DNA from: Calothrix sp. PCC 7716
Lineage (GTDB): Bacteria > Cyanobacteriota > Cyanobacteriia > Cyanobacteriales > Nostocaceae
NCBI RefSeq assembly: GCF_019977735.1
Contig: NZ_AP025018.1
Coordinates: forward strand, 7,940,580 to 8,004,579
DNA length: 64,000 nt
Direction: 5' to 3'
Shown: positions 43,664 to 52,797 of the stretch, in pieces
How the letters are laid out: each line of letters opens with the position of its first letter
How positions within the stretch are numbered: position 1 is the stretch's first letter
Notes under the pieces: generated by a model
The model's database searches: none
The model's input: the letters and a program-made list of their open reading frames with translations, nothing else
What the model was told of the DNA's origin: nothing
Position numbers and translations under genes: made by a program

Positions 43664-44752
43664 ATGAATTATCAAGAATTTATTTCTCCTCAAACTCAAT
43701 TTTTTAAGTTGCCTCAACCTTTTAATTTAGAGTGTGGCGAAGTTTTGTTTGGAGTTGAGGTTGCTTATCGGACTTGGGGAAAATTAAATTCATCAGGTGA
43801 TAACGCTGTATTAATATGTCATGCTCTTACCGGAGGAGCAGATGCTTCCGACTGGTGGGAACCTTTATTCGGCGCCAATAAAGCTTTTGACCCAGAGGTA
43901 GATTTTATAGTATGTAGCAATGTTTTAGGAAGTTGCTATGGCACAACAGGCCCTATAAGCATTAACCCTCAAACAAATCACATATACGGCGTCGGCTTTC
44001 CGCAAATTACCATCCGCGATATGGTAAACTTACAAGCCGTTTTAATACAAGCTCTGAAAATTCAACGCATTAAATTAGTAGTGGGTGGTTCTCTAGGAGG
44101 AATGCAAGTACTAGAATGGGGGTTATTGTATCCTGATTTGGTTGAAGCAATGGCGCCTATTGCAGTTTCTGGTCGTCATTCTGCTTGGTGTATTGGTTTA
44201 AGTGAAGCACAGCGACAAGCAATTTACGCTGATCCAAACTGGCTTGAAGGAAATTACACTTTAGACAAACAACCATCACAAGGTTTGGCTGTAGCTAGAA
44301 TGATGGCAATGAGTACTTATCGTTCGTGGGGTAGCTTTGAAAATCGGTTTGGACGAAAACAAGATTTAAGCGAATTTGCCATAAGTAGTTATTTGCAATA
44401 TCAGAGTCAAAAGTTTATCGAAAGATTTGACGCGAATACTTACATTACTCTTACCCACGCAATGGATAGTCATGATGTAGCTAGAGGTCGCGATAATTTT
44501 GCTGATGTATTAAGTAATGTAAAGAAACCAACATTAGTAGTAGCTATTGACTCAGATATTCTCTATCCACCACACGAACAGCAGGAACTAGCAACATTAA
44601 TACCAAACTCAAAGTTCGCTCTTGTAAAATCGCTTCACGGTCACGACGCATTTTTAATCGATATGTCAGAACTTAATGACTTAATAGTAAATTTTCGGCG
44701 TGAATTGGCGCCACATTGTAGGTTGGGTGGAGGCACGGAACCCAACCAATAA
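43664..44752 (+). CDS. metX: Homoserine O-acetyltransferase
   Basis: This 362-residue alpha/beta-hydrolase-fold acyltransferase activates homoserine by acetylation and supplies the substrate of MetY encoded just upstream. The nucleophile elbow is GGSLGGMQVLEW (catalytic Ser); the Asp lies in AIDSDILYPP and the His in KSLHGHDAFLI. The N-terminal block VAYRTWGKLNSSGDNAVLICH and ASDWWEPLFG are typical of MetX. Acetyl rather than succinyl use is inferred from the MetY pairing. Confidence 0.93.
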   Translation: MNYQEFISPQTQFFKLPQPFNLECGEVLFGVEVAYRTWGKLNSSGDNAVLICHALTGGADASDWWEPLFGANKAFDPEVDFIVCSNVLGSCYGTTGPISINPQTNHIYGVGFPQITIRDMVNLQAVLIQALKIQRIKLVVGGSLGGMQVLEWGLLYPDLVEAMAPIAVSGRHSAWCIGLSEAQRQAIYADPNWLEGNYTLDKQPSQGLAVARMMAMSTYRSWGSFENRFGRKQDLSEFAISSYLQYQSQKFIERFDANTYITLTHAMDSHDVARGRDNFADVLSNVKKPTLVVAIDSDILYPPHEQQELATLIPNSKFALVKSLHGHDAFLIDMSELNDLIVNFRRELAPHCRLGGGTEPNQ

Positions 44753-45093
44753 TTCCATACCAGCAAAAATAATATTTTTGTTCTCAGTGTAATCGTTGAA
44801 AAAGCTGAAACTTCATAATTTACTCGAAAAGTATTTACAACATCTTTAATAATCTCTAGAATTTTACGTGTATTGTGATACAAGACGCAAAAAAAGGCAT
44901 TCTTATACAATATATAAATCCTAATAGCAAACATAGAAGGATTTAATAATTGTATTCACTAATAAACGTTCTGTGTTGATTGCTATTTATGATTAAATAT
45001 TGAGTCATATATAGCTAATAATTTATATAAATATAATTGAAATGTTCATCTTTTTTGCATCTGCGGCTGACATGTAACAAGATCAATATTTTT
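44753..45093. other. 341-bp AT-rich intergenic region
   Basis: No gene, repeat or clear terminator is seen. A weak upstream frame runs into the next gene from 45037 but looks non-coding. Confidence 0.45.
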
Positions 45094-46263
45094 ATGCTGA
45101 AAAAAATATCTGCTCCCAGTAATCCAGATTCGCGAGTTTTAATGTTATCAATGCGTAATTTGAAATACCATGTTTCTCGCGGAGCGGTTTATGAGCTTGA
45201 GGATGTAATACAAAACTGTGATGAGGTTGATGTAATTGCACCAAATTTTAATCCGACTTTTTTCAAAGTTACTAATAGAATAGCTAATTGCACAGCTAAT
45301 ATTTTCAGAAATGGAAAATATGTACAGTCACTAGTTAATCAAAAAATTGAAGTCAACAAAAATTACGATTTATTTTTCTTTTTTTGTCAGTCAATTCAAG
45401 ATGTTCTGGTTTTAAATGCTATCAAAGGCTGGCGGGAAAGATGCCGTTATGCTGTTTGTTGGTTAGACGAACTTTGGGCAAAAGATATAAAGAGTTGGCT
45501 ACCACAGCTACGGCTATTAGAAGATTTTGACAATATTTTTCTAAATTTTGATGGTAGTATTAGTCCAGTTGCTGATATTGTTCGGCGCCCTTGTCACTCA
45601 CTACCCTACGCTGTTGATGCTATCAAACTGTGCCCTTATCCTAATCTTACCGAACGATGTGTTGATGTATTGAATATTGGGCGCCGTTCTACAGTTACTC
45701 ATAATGCTTTGTTGGATTTAGTGAAGCATAAAAATCTGTTTTACATCTACGACACCATCCAAGATTTATACATGGCTGATTATAGAAGCCATCGTGGTCT
45801 TTATACCAATTTTCTGAAGAGAAGTCGCTACATGATAGTGAATAAAGCAAAATTTGATTTAACTGGTAAGTCTAATCCTCAAGAGGAGGTAGGTCCACGC
45901 TTTTATGAAGCCGCTGCAGCAGGAACTATAATGTTAGGCGTACCTCCTAAATGCACAGCTTTTACACAAAACTTTGATTGGTCTAATGCCGTAATTGAAA
46001 TCCCTTTTGATTGCCCTAATATTGCTGAAATTATTAATGAATTAAATGAACAAAGCACTTTCAGCGAAAGAATACGTAAAGATAATATTACTAATTCTTT
46101 ACTTAGACATGATTGGGTTTACCGTTGGGAAACAATTCTTCAAATAGTAGGATTAGAAACAACTCCTCGAATACAAGCGCGCAAAGCTGTTCTTGAAAAA
46201 TTAGCTTATACAGTAAATGCATCAACTTCAGACAATCACAACCCACAATTAGCTTGGAACTAG
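45094..46263 (+). CDS. Glycosyltransferase-like protein (CgeB/YkvP type)
   Basis: This encodes about 389 residues. The C-terminal third has the CgeB-type pattern of glycosyltransferase family 1: EVGPRFYEAAAAGTIMLGVPP, VIEIPFDCPNIAEIIN and the final RHDWVYRWETIL. The N-terminal half has Rossmann-like strands (VLMLSMRNLKYHVSR, YDLFFFFCQS, YAVCWLDELWA). There is no signal peptide. It probably transfers a sugar in cell-envelope or polysaccharide synthesis, but donor and acceptor are unknown. The start at 45094 is preferred because the longer N-terminus (from 45037) looks non-coding. It stands alone. Confidence 0.7.
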   Translation: MLKKISAPSNPDSRVLMLSMRNLKYHVSRGAVYELEDVIQNCDEVDVIAPNFNPTFFKVTNRIANCTANIFRNGKYVQSLVNQKIEVNKNYDLFFFFCQSIQDVLVLNAIKGWRERCRYAVCWLDELWAKDIKSWLPQLRLLEDFDNIFLNFDGSISPVADIVRRPCHSLPYAVDAIKLCPYPNLTERCVDVLNIGRRSTVTHNALLDLVKHKNLFYIYDTIQDLYMADYRSHRGLYTNFLKRSRYMIVNKAKFDLTGKSNPQEEVGPRFYEAAAAGTIMLGVPPKCTAFTQNFDWSNAVIEIPFDCPNIAEIINELNEQSTFSERIRKDNITNSLLRHDWVYRWETILQIVGLETTPRIQARKAVLEKLAYTVNASTSDNHNPQLAWN

Positions 46264-46326
46264 TGCAGGCTGGCAAAAGGTAGCTCAACAAGTCAGGACT
46301 GTCATTTTAGCGTAAGGTGGGCATTG

Positions 46327-46505
46327 CTAGCCCTGTCAAGGTGAGCATGAGTACTACGCATTTATTCGGGTTTTAGCCTTGCACTGATTAAAATTTGAAA
46401 GCAAAAAATTAAATTTGCGCTCAATTTTATATTTCAGAGTTGGGGGTACAACGTAAAAATAAGGCTTTTGTCTAGTACACAAGTGGTACACCTTGACAGG
46501 GCTAG
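46327..46505. mobile_element. 179-bp MITE with 17-bp terminal inverted repeats and 10-bp target duplication
   Basis: CTAGCCCTGTCAAGGTG (46327-46343) and its exact complement (46489-46505) bound a 179-bp non-coding element. GTGGGCATTG flanks it directly on both sides (46317-46326 and 46506-46515). Removing the element and one flank restores the dispersed palindrome GGTGGGCATTGCCCACC, so it inserted into such a repeat. It encodes no protein and must have been moved by a transposase encoded elsewhere. Confidence 0.8.
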
Positions 46506-46521
46506 GTGGGCATTGCCCACC
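46505..46521. repeat. Palindrome GGTGGGCATTGCCCACC
   Basis: This is a copy of the dispersed palindrome also seen at 20542-20574, 50754-50770 and 59992-60008. It is the target site of the adjacent MITE. Confidence 0.7.
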
Positions 46522-46525
46522 ACAT

Positions 46526-46557
46526 AAAAAAACCCTACTTCTTTGAAAGGTAGGATT
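46526..46557 (-). terminator. Terminator of the pentapeptide-repeat gene
   Basis: On the minus strand AATCCTAC and GTAGGGTT pair (one G-T) and T7 follows, 25 bases after the stop codon. Confidence 0.75.
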
Positions 46558-46581
46558 TTTTATATTTTACACTTGATTGAT

Positions 46582-47211
46582 TTACTGAATCGTCATTCCT
46601 GGAGGAATTATTGCGTCTTCAATATCCGCTCCTCTCAAGTTTGCTCCTTGAATATTGGCGCCGATTAAATTAACCTTTTCCATGTCAGCGTTTTGGAGGT
46701 TTGCACCTGCTAAGTTTGTTCCTTGAAGGTTCGCTTTCTCTAAATCTGCATCTAACAGGTTTGCATTTTCTAAATTTGCTCCTGAGATATTTGTTTTACC
46801 TAAGTCTACTCCCTGTAAGTTTGCACCTGCTAAGTTTGTTCCTTGTAAATTAGCTCTTTCTAAGCTTGCTCCTATTAAATTGGCGCCTTTCAAGTTTGCT
46901 GATTGTAGGTTTGCATCTTTTAATACTGCTCCTGCCAAGTTACATCCGGCACATTCATTAGTTTGTAATAACCGTGCTACGTTTGCTTTAACAGAGTTTA
47001 CAGGCGCCGTAATTTGCGGTGCTACTGGGGTTGTTACTGGAACTTCAACTGGAGCTTCAACTGGAGCAGGTGTAGGTTCTGGTGGTCCGAAATAATTTTT
47101 AGTTACAGCCATTGCGTTGGGCTGGTTAAACAGAGAAATTCCTGCAACAAACACTATAAATACTGCTGTAAAAAACAAGTTTGCTAATTTTTTTGAAATA
47201 GATGTTTTCAT
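46582..47211 (-). CDS. Secreted pentapeptide-repeat protein
   Basis: These 209 residues comprise a signal peptide (FFTAVFIVFVAGISLFNQPNAMA), a Pro/Val-rich linker (PAPVEAPVEVPVTTPV) and about 20 pentapeptide units of the A(N/D)LXX type. These include ECAGCNLAGAVL at the start and GANLRGADIEDA at the end, and form a right-handed quadrilateral beta-helix. The ECAGC pair of cysteines is common in cyanobacterial members. The protein is likely periplasmic or exported; its function is unknown. A CTAGGAG-type ribosome-binding site precedes the ATG. Confidence 0.88.
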   Translation of the reverse strand: MKTSISKKLANLFFTAVFIVFVAGISLFNQPNAMAVTKNYFGPPEPTPAPVEAPVEVPVTTPVAPQITAPVNSVKANVARLLQTNECAGCNLAGAVLKDANLQSANLKGANLIGASLERANLQGTNLAGANLQGVDLGKTNISGANLENANLLDADLEKANLQGTNLAGANLQNADMEKVNLIGANIQGANLRGADIEDAIIPPGMTIQ

Positions 47212-47342
47212 TTCTTTCTCCTAGTGATAAGTCACTAAACGTTCACATAATTCTTTAAGGCACAACTTAAATGTATACTTTATGCTTGATAATAACAAAC
47301 ATTATTTTTTTTCAAATCAATAACTAGAAATTATCTGTGCAA

Positions 47343-47413
47343 CGTATGATGAACGGATGTAACGGATGGTTGATTTTAAGAAACAACTTATCTATTACAT
47401 CTGTTGTATCCGT
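47343..47413. repeat. AACGGATGTAACGGATG/ATCCGTTG repeat
   Basis: GAACGGATGTAACGGATGG faces TTACATCTGTTGTATCCGTTGCC across a short spacer, giving an imperfect hairpin just before the 3' end of the CadD-like gene. It is the same family as 874 and 42213. Confidence 0.55.
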
Positions 47414-47418
47414 TGCCA

Positions 47419-48078
47419 TTATGTGCCAAAACCAGGAAAAAGACGATAGCTTTCACTCTTCATTAAAATTGAGAATCCCAACCATATCAGTACTAATGGA
47501 AAGACTTTACGACCGTAACGAGCTAGAAGTGGTGCCATTAAGGGATTACTAGTCATGCGATAAGAAAGGAAACACCAAACTCCAACTGTTAAGTAGCAGA
47601 TTGCAAGGATTATACCTAAGCTATTGATATTGCTGCTAGCGAATAAAGGTACATAGATTCCGATGTTGTTTCCTCCATTGGCAATGGTGACAGCAGAAAC
47701 GCGATAGGTTTGACGGTCGCGCAGAGTTGCCCACAGTGATTTGTTTGGGCGCCGGGGTTTATCAGGAGTCATATCAAGCGATACATCTTGAATTGCTTCA
47801 TTGTCTTCTCGACTCATAAAGTTAGTGATACCAATGATGATTGGTAAGAAACCAAGCAACCCAATCCACATTTCTGGAATGACTAAACCACCAAAGAAAC
47901 CAGGTAGACTAGCAAGAACTAATGCAGTAAACCCAATAAATTCTCCCATAACAACATGTTTAGGTCGGAAGTGCCGATTGACTTTGCCAAAAAATGCCGT
48001 CAAATATACGTTGTCGTCGAAAGTGGTTGCAAACGCAGCAGAAGCTCCAACAAGTGCTGTACTAAATAGCCAATCCAT
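47419..48078 (-). CDS. CadD-family cadmium-resistance-type transporter
   Basis: This 219-residue membrane protein has five or six predicted helices. It begins STALVGASAAFATTFDDNVYL, the CadD signature with an acidic pair in the first helix, followed by FRPKHVVMGEFIGFTALVLA and RVSAVTIANGGNNIGIYVPLF. CadD belongs to the LysE exporter superfamily and in Staphylococcus confers cadmium resistance. The substrate here is unproven. A Lys/Arg-rich loop (DKPRRPNKSLWATLRDRQTY) is cytoplasmic. No metal-sensing regulator is adjacent. Confidence 0.8.
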   Translation of the reverse strand: MDWLFSTALVGASAAFATTFDDNVYLTAFFGKVNRHFRPKHVVMGEFIGFTALVLASLPGFFGGLVIPEMWIGLLGFLPIIIGITNFMSREDNEAIQDVSLDMTPDKPRRPNKSLWATLRDRQTYRVSAVTIANGGNNIGIYVPLFASSNINSLGIILAICYLTVGVWCFLSYRMTSNPLMAPLLARYGRKVFPLVLIWLGFSILMKSESYRLFPGFGT

Positions 48079-48418
48079 AATTGTTACTCACAATAATTTA
48101 ATAGTTTTTTCCAGTTCTTTCTTGCTTGTAGAAGTGAAGCAAGATTTTGGTTGAATTTGAAGTTTTGCTTCGTATGTTAAGAAACGTTATTATCAATGTT
48201 TAAGAATGTATTTATTTTTGTTAATAATCATAAAAATATTTCCTTATGTCATAACATCTTTATATTTTTTGGAAGCACTAACTGCAAGTTGATTTGTTTC
48301 TCGCTCGTTAGTAGTCTTTGTATCTGATGACATCAATATTAGTGCTTAGACTCTGATAACAGCAAATATTATTTTTTTTTTAAACGATAAATAAAAGTGA
48401 TTAATAACGTTTTTAAAC

Positions 48419-48474
48419 GACGTAGAGACGTGATTTATCCCTGCGGGAAATCCTCTGGTTTACACGTCTCTGCA
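48419..48474. repeat. Dispersed repeat (inverted copy of 35426-35480)
   Basis: GACGTAGAGACGTGATTTATCC...ACACGTCTCTGC is a near-complete reverse-complement copy of 35426-35480 with ends that can pair. Confidence 0.7.
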
Positions 48475-48538
48475 AGGTTAACAGGGTATTAATCAATTAT
48501 CTACGTATAATTGCGTAAATATTCTTTTGCTTATGCTA

Positions 48539-48725
48539 TTAAACAATATCAATAATTAAAGCCGTAATTACTACTAAACCTCGATTTTCAAGCGTATGGC
48601 TATCAATCAGAATGAAAAGAACTAAAGCAATGAGAACAAAATGTACAAAATAACTACCGTAAGGTGTTAAGACTGTGACAAGTGCAGGAATTTTTCTTAA
48701 CCGAATAAGCTGAATAAAGTAGTAC
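48539..48725 (-). pseudogene. Remnant of a small membrane protein
   Basis: The minus frame from 48725 to the stop at 48539 encodes 61 residues without a start codon. It includes YYFIQLIRLRKIPALVTVLT, YFVHFVLIALVLFILIDS and VVITALIID, which read like membrane helices with a basic loop. A hydrophobic run SILTVVLVIVLLYS lies directly upstream in a neighbouring frame, suggesting a frameshift. The family is not recognised. Confidence 0.35.
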
Positions 48726-48998
48726 GATTACCAGTACAACAGTTAGAATACTATATATCGATAAATATTGTGTAGTTTACATTTATTTAAGAGAGTCGTT
48801 GCGATACGTTAAGGTTCGATTACTTGTATTTATTGATTTAAAAACATATTGTGTTTGATTTCGGGATTTGTGAAGGGTAAATTTGTACGTAAGACAGCAG
48901 GCGGAAATACGGGTAAAAACATGAATCTGCGGTAGAAGTCGAAAAGAATCAACATACGCTACATAGTGTGATGACGTTACAAGTCAAGGAGGAAAACC

Positions 48999-49646
48999 GT
49001 GAAATTATTTAACTATCTTTTACTTATTCTAGTCATTGTTGTAAATTTTTTCTTTGCTCAACCTTCATTTGCCGATGCTCCCAAAATTACGAAAACTCCT
49101 GAGTATAAGGAGTTGTCCAAAAAACTCGATACTCTTCAAGACCAACTTGAGGCAGTCAAATCTGGGGAAACACTATCAGAAAATTTCACAGTCGATGACC
49201 TAACGAAGCGAGTTGATGAACTGTCCTTTCAAAAATATGCCTTAGAGAAAGGAATCAACTGGGGTCAATGTCGTAACCAAACTGGAGAAACAATAGCTGT
49301 TTACGGTCCTTTACCCGAAGAATCCAAATCTGAATATGATAACGCACTGTACTTTTTAGGTTCGGGCGAAGTCACAGGAACTGGATGGGATTGTCAAGGT
49401 ATTTTTGTACCAAAGGGGACAAAGGTTACTAGTTTAAATACCGATGGCGCCGTGGCTATAAAAAACTCTAAAGGTACTCAATTAATAGCCAAGACGAATC
49501 CAGATAACAATGCAATAGAATTAAATATCAAGCCTGACAAAGTTTTTAAAGCAGGAGATATTAACTGGTACATTCCTAATGTATCTTCCCAGAATATAGC
49601 ATCTAGAGTTCCTGATGTTCCTTTAGGTGGTGAAGAATCTGATTAA
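48999..49646 (+). CDS. Secreted hypothetical protein
   Basis: This 215-residue protein has a clear signal peptide (LFNYLLLILVIVVNFFFAQPSFA), a charged helical segment (KELSKKLDTLQDQLEAVKSG) and a beta-rich C-terminal half with two cysteines (WGQCRNQTG, WDCQGIF) that could form a disulfide. GGAGG lies 7 bases before the start. I do not recognise a family. A periplasmic or extracellular location is predicted; function is unknown. Confidence 0.65.
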   Translation: MKLFNYLLLILVIVVNFFFAQPSFADAPKITKTPEYKELSKKLDTLQDQLEAVKSGETLSENFTVDDLTKRVDELSFQKYALEKGINWGQCRNQTGETIAVYGPLPEESKSEYDNALYFLGSGEVTGTGWDCQGIFVPKGTKVTSLNTDGAVAIKNSKGTQLIAKTNPDNNAIELNIKPDKVFKAGDINWYIPNVSSQNIASRVPDVPLGGEESD

Positions 49647-49671
49647 AATATAAAATGTAACCGACAAAAAT

Positions 49672-49699
49672 GTAAAGACGTGACATGTCACGTCTCTAC
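49672..49699. repeat. GTAAAGACGTGACATGTCACGTCTCTAC hairpin repeat
   Basis: This is a near copy of 10550-10577, placed 25 bases after the preceding stop codon, where it could act as a terminator. Confidence 0.65.
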
Positions 49700-49719
49700 A
49701 TAATACAATAAAAATTTGA

Positions 49720-49995
49720 TTATGCGTTCAAAACCTGGTCAATGATTTCTTGAAACCTAGGAATAGCTTCTTGTACAAAGCTATTTAATGATTCGGTTGG
49801 TATTGAAAATGAACCATTTGGCACTGTTGAACTTAAACAGAAAATAGCAATAATCAAAGCTATTAATCTCCCAAAAAAACCAGGATTAATTTCAATAAAC
49901 AAAAGTTTTGCTTGCCCAATAATCGCGATTGCCAAGCAGATTATACCTGATACCAAGAACAAGTTATTCACAGCTTTACCTTTCAAACAATTCAT
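49720..49995 (-). CDS. Small two-helix membrane protein, hypothetical
   Basis: This 91-residue protein has two predicted membrane helices (NLFLVSGIICLAIAIIGQAK and FGRLIALIIAIFCLSS) and an amphipathic C-terminal helix. I do not recognise it. It is divergent from the PAP2 gene, with only 20 bases between the start codons, so promoters must overlap. Coding status is moderately likely from its composition and membrane pattern. Confidence 0.5.
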   Translation of the reverse strand: MNCLKGKAVNNLFLVSGIICLAIAIIGQAKLLFIEINPGFFGRLIALIIAIFCLSSTVPNGSFSIPTESLNSFVQEAIPRFQEIIDQVLNA

Positions 49996-50015
49996 TAACT
50001 ACATAATAGCGAATC

Positions 50016-50747
50016 ATGATAGAAAACAACAATCTTCCAGAAATTGAAAAACAAAAGTTTAACTTTGATAACGGTATAAAATTTATCACAAAGTTATTAA
50101 CTAATAACTGGCGCCCATTATTACTGCTAGCGTTAGGAGTTTATATTCCGTTACAAATCTTTGAACTTATGGCTGTAAAGCTTTTGCAATATGAAACAGG
50201 TTTTCCTTTTGACGTACCCATTTTGCTTTCCATTCATGAAACAGCAAATCCACAACTAAATGTTTTTGCTGTTACCTTAGCTAAAATTGGTTCCCCCAAA
50301 ACTTTAGTACCAGTCTTACTCTTAATAAATTTATTACTCGTTTTTAGCAAAAGATGGCGCCTCAGTGCTTATTTATTAACAGCAGGTTTAGGAAGCGCAA
50401 CAATTAATCATGCTGCAAAAGTCTTCTTTCATCGCGTGCGTCCTCACCTCTGGGAGCCAATATATCACGAAGGGAGTTTTGCATTTCCTAGCGGTCATTC
50501 AATGGCAAGTTTTACATTTGCAGCAATTTTAATCGTTCTAGCTTGGCATACTCGTTGGCGCTTACTTGCTTTTATATTTGGCGCGGCTTTTGTACCAGGA
50601 GTAGCTTGGACACGGTTATATTTAGGAGTTCATTTTCCGAGTGATATTATAGCAGGATGGTTGGTTGCGACTGCTTGGGTTGTAGGAGTTTACGCAATAA
50701 TTCAACCACATAAAAGTCAGACTATTTTAACAAATCAAGAGGTTTAG
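50016..50747 (+). CDS. PAP2-family phosphatase
   Basis: This 243-residue membrane protein carries the three PAP2 motifs: KVFFHRVRPH (K-x6-RP), PSGHSMASF and TRLYLGVHFPSDI with the catalytic His. Five or six helices are predicted. Such enzymes hydrolyse lipid phosphates such as phosphatidic acid or undecaprenyl diphosphate on the periplasmic face; the substrate is not determined here. It is probably monocistronic, and a palindromic repeat follows the stop codon. Confidence 0.88.
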   Translation: MIENNNLPEIEKQKFNFDNGIKFITKLLTNNWRPLLLLALGVYIPLQIFELMAVKLLQYETGFPFDVPILLSIHETANPQLNVFAVTLAKIGSPKTLVPVLLLINLLLVFSKRWRLSAYLLTAGLGSATINHAAKVFFHRVRPHLWEPIYHEGSFAFPSGHSMASFTFAAILIVLAWHTRWRLLAFIFGAAFVPGVAWTRLYLGVHFPSDIIAGWLVATAWVVGVYAIIQPHKSQTILTNQEV

Positions 50748-50753
50748 TCGTAA

Positions 50754-50770
50754 GGTGGGCAGTGCCCACC
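50754..50770. repeat. Palindrome GGTGGGCAGTGCCCACC
   Basis: This copy of the dispersed palindrome family lies between the convergent PAP2 and histidine-kinase genes, 7 bases after one stop codon, and may serve as a terminator. Confidence 0.7.
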
Positions 50771-50777
50771 CTACCAA

Positions 50778-52673
50778 TTAAATAGTAAAATAAAAAGTAG
50801 CGCCAAATCCCACAGTACTCTCAGCCCAAATTTTACCTTCATGACGGTTGATGATTCGCTGTACTGTGGCTAAACCGATACCACTACCTTCAAACTCTGC
50901 TTCGGAGTGCAGTCTTTGAAAGGGTGAAAATAGTTTATCGTGGTATTTCATATTAAATCCGACGCCGTTATCGCGGACAAAGTAGATTGGTGATTTGGAT
51001 GCGCTGCCGTCTTTATTTTCAACAATGCCAAACTCTATACGCGCGTATTCAATGTTTCTAGTATATTTCCAGGCATTACCAATCAAGTTTTCTAACACAG
51101 AGTAAATTAGGCGTTTGTCAGCGAAAGCAGTAACACCTTCGGCAATACAAAATAAAACTTGGCGCTTTGGTTCTGTTATAAATAAGTCTTGAGATATAGC
51201 ATATGCCATCTCGCTTAAATTGATTTTTTGTAAGTGTATCTCACTTCGAGTAGCTCGTGAAAGAAACAATAAATCTTGAATAAGTTGTTGCATTTGCTTT
51301 ACTGAATAGCTAATGCGATTTAAATAAACATTGCTAGTTGCATCTAATTGATTACTACATTTTTTGAGCAATATTTGGCTAAAACTTTCAATTCGACGTA
51401 AAGGTGCGCTTAAATCGTGGGAAACTGAATAAGAAAAAGCTTCAAGTTCTTGATTTGCAGCTTCTAACTGTACTGTTCGCTGTTGTACTCGTTTTTCTAA
51501 TTCTTGATTTAAAATGCGTGCCTCTGTCTCTGCTTGTTGACGCGCAATAATATCTTTTTGTAATTCTTCGTTGAGATTTTGCAAAGAAAATTGCTGATTT
51601 TCAAGTGTTTTAACAAGTCGATTAAGCGAAACAGAAAGAGTTGCTATTTCATCACGTCCTCGTATTACAGGAATGTTAACTCGGTTCTGACCAGCACGAA
51701 TTTTTTCAGCAGCACTAGAAATTGCCAAAATAGGTTTTACTATACGATTCGCAACTAACCAAGATAAAAAAGCAGATACTATTCCAAGTACTACACCATA
51801 GATTAAAACTTGTCTTTGTAGTGTAATGGCGCCTGCAAAAGCTATGTCTGTTCTTTGACGTACCAATACTACCCAATTTAAACCAGGATAATCTAGATAA
51901 CCTATACTTGGAGAAAACCCAGTTAAATATTGCTTCCCGTCTGACCAAGTTTCTACTGTGTAACTATTTTTACCTGTTTGGACTAACTGAAAACTTTTTA
52001 GTTGACTTCCTTGTTGCTTAAAACTAAGTGGCGCCAATAATATATCACCATTTTTGCTCAAAACAAGCATTTCTACCTTGTCGCGTTGGGCAACTGCACG
52101 TAATACTGAATCTTGAACTTTTTTTGCCCACTGCCAACTGAGATGCGCTCCTAAAACTCCAATAAAATTATTTTGCTCTTTAACTTGTGCAGTTACATCA
52201 ACAAACCGCAGTGGTTCACCTGTAGGGTTAGGTAAAATTTGAGCTAGCATCAAAGCTTGGTGAACATCTCCTACATATGCATTTTGGTTTTTGCCGTTGA
52301 TAAACCAAGGACGAGTTGAAACGTCAAAACCTTCTAAAATTCCACCAGTGCTGACAAGGACTTTACCATCTGGACTTGCCAGACCAATCCAGGCATAATC
52401 GTTATAGGTATTTTGTAATTTTTCTAAAAGCGCGCGCTTGGCATCCTGACTCGAACCAGATTTATATAATGTTTCTAAAGTAGCCGCAATTTGAATATCG
52501 CGATACCGCTCAAACATTCCCCTGTCAAGCTTATCTGCCATTTGGTAAGATAAATCCGTAAAAAATTTTCCTGTCGAAGCTTCTAACTGCTTACTCGCAG
52601 TGTAGCCAACAAGTAAACTGAGCAATATTGAAAGTATTAATACTACACTGCCAATTGCTAGACCCAGACGCAA
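50778..52673 (-). CDS. Membrane sensor histidine kinase (dCache-HAMP-HisKA-HATPase)
   Basis: These 631 residues comprise a transmembrane helix (about 5-25), an extracytoplasmic dCache-like sensor (about 30-275, with YAWIGLASPDGKVLVST and DVSTRPWFING), a second helix (about 285-305), HAMP (about 306-360) and a coiled coil. The kinase core follows: SYSVSHDLSAPLRR (phospho-His about 416), LENLIGNAWKYTRN (N box), VRDNGVGFNM and GSGIGLATVQRI (G boxes). It resembles bacteriophytochrome-type kinase cores. The ligand is unknown. No response regulator is adjacent, so the partner is encoded elsewhere. Confidence 0.88.
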   Translation of the reverse strand: MRLGLAIGSVVLILSILLSLLVGYTASKQLEASTGKFFTDLSYQMADKLDRGMFERYRDIQIAATLETLYKSGSSQDAKRALLEKLQNTYNDYAWIGLASPDGKVLVSTGGILEGFDVSTRPWFINGKNQNAYVGDVHQALMLAQILPNPTGEPLRFVDVTAQVKEQNNFIGVLGAHLSWQWAKKVQDSVLRAVAQRDKVEMLVLSKNGDILLAPLSFKQQGSQLKSFQLVQTGKNSYTVETWSDGKQYLTGFSPSIGYLDYPGLNWVVLVRQRTDIAFAGAITLQRQVLIYGVVLGIVSAFLSWLVANRIVKPILAISSAAEKIRAGQNRVNIPVIRGRDEIATLSVSLNRLVKTLENQQFSLQNLNEELQKDIIARQQAETEARILNQELEKRVQQRTVQLEAANQELEAFSYSVSHDLSAPLRRIESFSQILLKKCSNQLDATSNVYLNRISYSVKQMQQLIQDLLFLSRATRSEIHLQKINLSEMAYAISQDLFITEPKRQVLFCIAEGVTAFADKRLIYSVLENLIGNAWKYTRNIEYARIEFGIVENKDGSASKSPIYFVRDNGVGFNMKYHDKLFSPFQRLHSEAEFEGSGIGLATVQRIINRHEGKIWAESTVGFGATFYFTI

Positions 52674-52797
52674 CCTAAAATTTCTGCGCTTTTTAATATA
52701 TTATGTCGTTTTTACACAAGCTGTGATCGGCTCCAATTGTAAAGAAATATATATTAAAAATCTTAGACTGGTGAGTGCAACTTTCAACACATGTAGA

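Larger units (their letters stand above)
48079..48998. other. 920-bp gap with repeats and a decayed gene
   Basis: No intact gene is seen. The stretch contains an AT-rich promoter region for the CadD-like gene, a dispersed repeat (48419-48474) and a degraded minus-strand membrane-protein frame (48539-48725). Confidence 0.5.

Noticed and set aside
44641-44934. 97-codon minus-strand ORF
   Set aside because: It overlaps the end of metX antisense and continues into AT-rich spacer; no domain or ribosome-binding site.
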